A stretch of DNA of 9,753 bases from Rhodospirillaceae bacterium (GTDB taxonomy: Bacteria > Pseudomonadota > Alphaproteobacteria > UBA8366 > GCA-2717185): positions 1 to 9,753 of the forward strand of contig JAPPPC010000777.1 in NCBI GenBank assembly GCA_028817685.1, in the 5' to 3' direction. Position 1 is the first letter of the stretch; the number at the start of each line of letters is the position of its first letter. The notes beneath the pieces were generated by a model. The model saw nothing but the letters and a program-made list of their open reading frames with translations, had not been told where the DNA came from and ran no database searches. The position numbers and the translations under genes are program-made. This document shows, in pieces, positions 6,832 through 9,753 of this stretch.

Positions 6832-7361
6832 TGTTGGTCTCCGAGGTCACTTCGGATACGGCGAAAGGCCAAGCGGATCCGCGACTTCACGGTACCCAGG
6901 GGAAGGCCCAACGCGCTGGAGATTTGTCCGTGCGACATGTCTTCGTAGAAGGACAGCCTTAACACTTCCTGTTGATCCGGCGGCAACGTCGCAATTGCCG
7001 CGCGGACCCGGGCGGCATCTTGTGCCTCCGCGATGCTGTCATCGGCCTGCTTGTCACCGGACGGCACGAAAAACGGATCGTTTGGATCTGGTTCCGGCCG
7101 CTTGGCCTTGCGGACAAGGTCGATGTGCAAGTTCCGCGCGATCGTGAATATCCAAGTCGACGCGGACGCTTTTTCTGGCTGAAACAGCTGTGCCTTTTGC
7201 CAGACCGCGACCAACGTCATCTGTGCGATCTCTTCCGCCGTCGCGCTGTCGCATCCCCGCTTCAGCATGAACGCCTTAATACGAGGCGCGAAATGCGTGT
7301 ACAGCTCGGCAAAAGCCGAACGGTCCTGCCTCTGCGCAATAGCGATCAATTTGTCGTTCAA
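6828..7361 (-). CDS. rpoE: ECF sigma factor, RpoE/ECF11 type
   Basis: An extracytoplasmic-function sigma factor that directs RNA polymerase to photooxidative-stress promoters and is restrained by ChrR. Region 2 runs from DRSAFAELYTHFAPRIKAF through AEEIAQMTLVAVWQKA and STWIFTIARNLHIDLVRK; region 4 carries LPPDQQEVLRLSFYEDMSH, then the helix-turn-helix of GLPLGTVKSRIRLAFRRI. I choose TTG at 7361 (177 residues, MNDKLIAIAQRQDR) because AGGGAG lies exactly 8 nt upstream and the protein then has normal ECF length. The frame is also open to an ATG at 7484, adding 41 residues of low-complexity character, but that ATG has no Shine-Dalgarno sequence and sits at the expected transcription start of the candidate autoregulatory promoter. 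The start is therefore uncertain; the product is not. Confidence 0.92.
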   Translation of the reverse strand: MNDKLIAIAQRQDRSAFAELYTHFAPRIKAFMLKRGCDSATAEEIAQMTLVAVWQKAQLFQPEKASASTWIFTIARNLHIDLVRKAKRPEPDPNDPFFVPSGDKQADDSIAEAQDAARVRAAIATLPPDQQEVLRLSFYEDMSHGQISSALGLPLGTVKSRIRLAFRRIRSDLGDQQ

Positions 7362-7488
7362 CGAGGCCGCTCCCTGGCGAACCGAGGGCGATGCGCGGGG
7401 TATGGTATTATTCGAAATCGACCGCACCGCCCCGGAAGGCGGGGTGTCGTGGTCGTTTCGAATGGCCGTTGTCTGCGCATACATGCCG

Positions 7489-7518
7489 AGTTTACGCGAC
7501 CTGCCGGCAGTTGGATCA
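7489..7518 (-). promoter_or_regulatory. Candidate sigma-E autoregulatory promoter
   Basis: On the minus strand TGATCC (7518-7513), an 18-bp spacer, then TAAACT (7494-7489). R. sphaeroides sigma-E promoters have, from memory, TGATCC at -35 and TAAGA-like at -10 with about 18 bp between. Transcription would begin near 7482 and run through about 120 nt before the TTG start of the sigma gene. Autoregulation is usual for this family. Confidence 0.7.
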
Positions 7519-7545
7519 CCTGGGGCAAATTATTTTTTCCATCTG

Positions 7546-7575
7546 TGATCTGATTTCTTATCGTCCCCGTAATCC
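7546..7575 (+). promoter_or_regulatory. Candidate divergent sigma-E promoter for flavoprotein operon
   Basis: On the plus strand TGATCT (7546-7551), an 18-bp spacer (7552-7569), then TAATCC (7570-7575). This copies the layout of the opposing promoter, with one -35 change. Transcription would start near 7582, leaving a leader of about 45 nt before the ATG at 7627. It would place the FAD oxidoreductase and DUF1365 genes under the neighbouring sigma factor. Confidence 0.6.
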
Positions 7576-7626
7576 TAGCATCGCTCAATTCTGAGCCCTG
7601 CAGAACTTATCGGAACGAAATTCCAC

Positions 7627-8967
7627 ATGGTCAATTCTTTTCCCACGCTCGACATCGCCGTCATCGGAACCGGGATTGCTGGAATGAGCGCCGCATGGCT
7701 GCTCTCGCAGAAGCATAACGTAACGATTTATGAGCAAGAAAACCGTATCGGCGGCCATTCGAACACCGTGACCGTCCCGGGACGGGCGGGGCCGATCGAC
7801 GTCGATACCGGCTTTATCGTCTATAACGAGCGTAGCTATCCGAATTTGACGGCACTGTTCCGCCATCTCGACGTCCCGACCAAGGCAAGCGACATGTCCT
7901 TTGCCGCATCCCTCGACGCCGGGCGGCTGGAATATTCCGGAACCGACTTGAATGGGTTGTTCGGACAACGGCGCAATTTGGTGCGCCCGCGCTTTTGGGC
8001 CATGCTGAAGGATGTCCGCCGTTTCTATCGCGACGCGCCGGGTCTCCTGGCCGAACCCAAATCTTCGCGGGAAAGTTTGGGCGACTACCTTGCGGCGAAC
8101 GGCTATTCCGCGGCCTTCATCGATGATCACCTGTTGCCCATGGGAGCTGCCATCTGGTCCGCCACCGCGGAGGAAATGCTCGCCTTTCCTGCCGCAGCCT
8201 TCATCCGTTTCTTCGACAGTCATGGCTTGTTGCAGATCGCCGATCGCCCGATTTGGCGTACGGTTGACGGCGGCAGCCGCGAATATGTGAAACGGTTGAC
8301 GGCTTCGTACGGCGATAGAATTCGGACGGGATGCGGTGCCGTGACGGTGGCGCGCCGGAATGGCAAGGTCATCGTCGCCTCCGAGAAGAATAGCGTTCAG
8401 GAATTCGACCATGTCGTTCTCGCGACCCATGCGGATCAAGTGCTCCGGCTGCTTCAGGCGCCCAGCGCGCAGGAGCGCAGTTTGCTCGGTGCGATCGGTT
8501 ATTCGACGAACCGTGCCGTTTTGCATTGCGACGAAACGCTCATGCCCAAGCGGAAACGCGTCTGGTCGAGCTGGAACTATTTGCAATCGGGAGGCCCGGC
8601 ATTCGACACTCCGCTTTGTGTAACCTACTGGATGAACAAGCTTCAGGGCATCGCCGAGACCGATCCGCTGTTTGTGACCCTCAATCCAACAACCGAGCCC
8701 GCTGAAAATACGCTGCTTCGCGAGTTCTCCTATGAGCATCCTCAGTTCGACGGTGCGGCGATGGCGGCACAAGACGGGCTCTGGTCGCTTCAGGGCCGAG
8801 GCGGTGTCTGGTTCTGCGGCAGCTATTTCGGTTACGGCTTCCACGAAGACGCGCTGCAGTCCGGCCTTGCCGTTGCCGAGGCGCTCGGCGGCGTGCGGCG
8901 TCCCTGGACGGTCGAGAACGAATCCGGCCGCATTTCGATAACCGACCCACTCCCGGTTGCCGCATGA
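7627..8967 (+). CDS. FAD-dependent oxidoreductase (amine-oxidase-like)
   Basis: A 446-residue flavoprotein. The N-terminal FAD-binding Rossmann motif is VIGTGIAG (12-19), closed by the acidic E36 and the RIGGHS motif (40-45). The C-terminal FAD contact is FCGSYFGYGFHEDALQSG, ending near residue 413. It belongs to the NAD(P)-binding/flavin amine-oxidase group often annotated as a cyclopropane fatty-acid synthesis protein. In R. sphaeroides the homologue next to a DUF1365 gene is in the sigma-E regulon, and this enzyme type has been tied to desaturation of methylated acyl chains on the way to furan fatty acids; I recall this without being sure which locus holds each name. Lipid substrate is therefore inferred. 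The ATG at 7627 has a modest GGAA 11 nt upstream. Its stop overlaps the DUF1365 start as ATGA. Confidence 0.88.
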   Translation: MVNSFPTLDIAVIGTGIAGMSAAWLLSQKHNVTIYEQENRIGGHSNTVTVPGRAGPIDVDTGFIVYNERSYPNLTALFRHLDVPTKASDMSFAASLDAGRLEYSGTDLNGLFGQRRNLVRPRFWAMLKDVRRFYRDAPGLLAEPKSSRESLGDYLAANGYSAAFIDDHLLPMGAAIWSATAEEMLAFPAAAFIRFFDSHGLLQIADRPIWRTVDGGSREYVKRLTASYGDRIRTGCGAVTVARRNGKVIVASEKNSVQEFDHVVLATHADQVLRLLQAPSAQERSLLGAIGYSTNRAVLHCDETLMPKRKRVWSSWNYLQSGGPAFDTPLCVTYWMNKLQGIAETDPLFVTLNPTTEPAENTLLREFSYEHPQFDGAAMAAQDGLWSLQGRGGVWFCGSYFGYGFHEDALQSGLAVAEALGGVRRPWTVENESGRISITDPLPVAA

Positions 8968-9753
8968 TCCAGCCCCGGCATTCCGCGTTGTTCGAAGGGC
9001 CTGTGGTGCATCAGAGGGTGCGGCCGCGGCGCCATCGCCTGTCCTATGACGTTTTCGCCCTATTGCTGGATCTGGACGAGATCAGCAGTCTCGATAGCCG
9101 ATCGCCGCTATTCGGATACAATCGGCGCGCGCTTGTGAGTTTCTGGAACCGGGACCATGGCGACGGGTCGGGCCGCGATCTTCGGCCCTGGGTCAATGCG
9201 AAACTTGCAGAGGCCGGTCTGCAGCCGGATGGCGGTCCGATCCGCGTCCTCTGCTATCCGCGCATCCTAGGCTACGCCTTCAATCCGCTGACCGTTTATT
9301 TCTGCTATCGGCAGGATGGTGAACCCGCGGCCATTCTCTACGAAGTCCGCAACACCTTCCACGAGCGTCACACTTACGTCATTCCGGTCGAACCGTCTTC
9401 GAAAACCGTGATCCGGCAAAGCTGCGAGAAGGTCTTCTATGTCTCGCCCTTCGTGCCGATGGAGTGCACCTATCATTTCCGCATTCTGCCGCCGGGCGAC
9501 TCCGTCGCGGTCGCCATCCGCCAGGAAGACGAACACGGTTTGCTGTTGGCCGCATCGTTCAACGGACAGCGTAAACCGTTGACCGCCGCGACCCTCGCCG
9601 GCGCACTGGCACGGTACCCGGCTATGATCTTCAAGGTCACGGCAGGGATCCACTGGGAGGCGCTGTGGCTGTGGCTGAAGCGGCTGCCGGTCTATCGCCA
9701 CCGGTCGGCAGCATCGCCAACGTGCGGCGCAAGTTGTCACCGCCGACGCGCAC
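8964..9753 (+). CDS. DUF1365 family protein (partial, right edge)
   Basis: The first 263 codons of a DUF1365 protein; the frame is still open at the window end. Seen: an N-terminal HSALFEGPVVHQRVRPRRH, SYDVFALLLDLDE, then the conserved core YPRILGYAFNPLTVYFCY, EVRNTFHERHTYVIP, EKVFYVSPFVPMECTYHF and the C-terminal GIHWEALWLWLKRLPVY. Family members are about 250-280 residues, so only the last few codons should be missing. No reaction is established for DUF1365; it is regularly found between a flavin oxidoreductase and a cyclopropane-fatty-acyl-phospholipid-synthase-like methyltransferase, which suggests a role in acyl-chain modification. The ATG at 8964 overlaps the preceding stop by 4 bp (ATGA), so translation is likely coupled. 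The last 15 or so residues look less like coding sequence than the rest. Confidence 0.9.
   Translation, partial: MIQPRHSALFEGPVVHQRVRPRRHRLSYDVFALLLDLDEISSLDSRSPLFGYNRRALVSFWNRDHGDGSGRDLRPWVNAKLAEAGLQPDGGPIRVLCYPRILGYAFNPLTVYFCYRQDGEPAAILYEVRNTFHERHTYVIPVEPSSKTVIRQSCEKVFYVSPFVPMECTYHFRILPPGDSVAVAIRQEDEHGLLLAASFNGQRKPLTAATLAGALARYPAMIFKVTAGIHWEALWLWLKRLPVYRHRSAASPTCGASCHRRRA

Noticed and set aside
7585..8844. 419-codon minus-strand frame opposite the flavoprotein gene
   Set aside because: It is a mirror of high-GC codon bias: the plus strand has full FAD motifs, while this frame has none and would cover the candidate plus-strand sigma-E promoter.
9267..9740. 157-codon minus-strand frame opposite DUF1365
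   Set aside because: It is antisense to the conserved DUF1365 core and has no motifs or ribosome binding site.

Overview
The window is GC-rich chromosomal DNA from an alphaproteobacterium. A Rhodospirillales-like lineage is my inference, from the protein sequences, the yggT–DUF167–folD order and an ECF11-type sigma/ChrR pair; no ribosomal RNA marker is present to settle it. Coding density is high and all genes look intact except the last, which is cut by the right edge.

Left part (1–5860), housekeeping. A C/G-rich dispersed-type palindromic repeat sits at the left edge, behind a minus-strand RraA/HMG-aldolase-like gene. That gene is divergent from argG (argininosuccinate synthase); their shared intergenic region carries several copies of a TTGCG/CGCAA motif. 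argG converges with an NnrU-family membrane protein gene (2-bp gap). Divergent from NnrU is a two-gene operon: a DUF3253 small winged-helix-like protein, then a YbfB/YjiJ-type MFS transporter starting at TTG. Its end overlaps, tail to tail, the end of a minus-strand operon yggT–DUF167(YggU)–folD whose reading frames overlap (4 bp and 8 bp), which suggests translational coupling.

Middle (5860–6160). A tRNA-Ala(CGC) gene with encoded CCA and a near-consensus housekeeping promoter lies on the plus strand. It faces an intrinsic terminator for the converging chrR gene.

Right part (6157–9753), a singlet-oxygen/photooxidative stress module. On the minus strand an ECF sigma factor (RpoE/ECF11 type) is translationally coupled (ATGA) to its zinc-binding ChrR anti-sigma factor. 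Divergent from it are an FAD-dependent oxidoreductase and, overlapping it by ATGA, a DUF1365 protein that runs off the window. The 142-bp region between the minus-strand ORF and the flavoprotein gene holds two back-to-back candidate sigma-E promoters (TGATCC-N18-TAAACT on minus, TGATCT-N18-TAATCC on plus) with an AT tract between them. So the sigma factor probably drives both its own operon and the flavoprotein operon. In Rhodobacter sphaeroides homologous genes belong to the sigma-E regulon, linked to singlet oxygen and to membrane fatty-acid modification. This is the most interesting part of the window. The core system is a known type; the local promoter architecture and the sigma start codon are what deserve a closer look.
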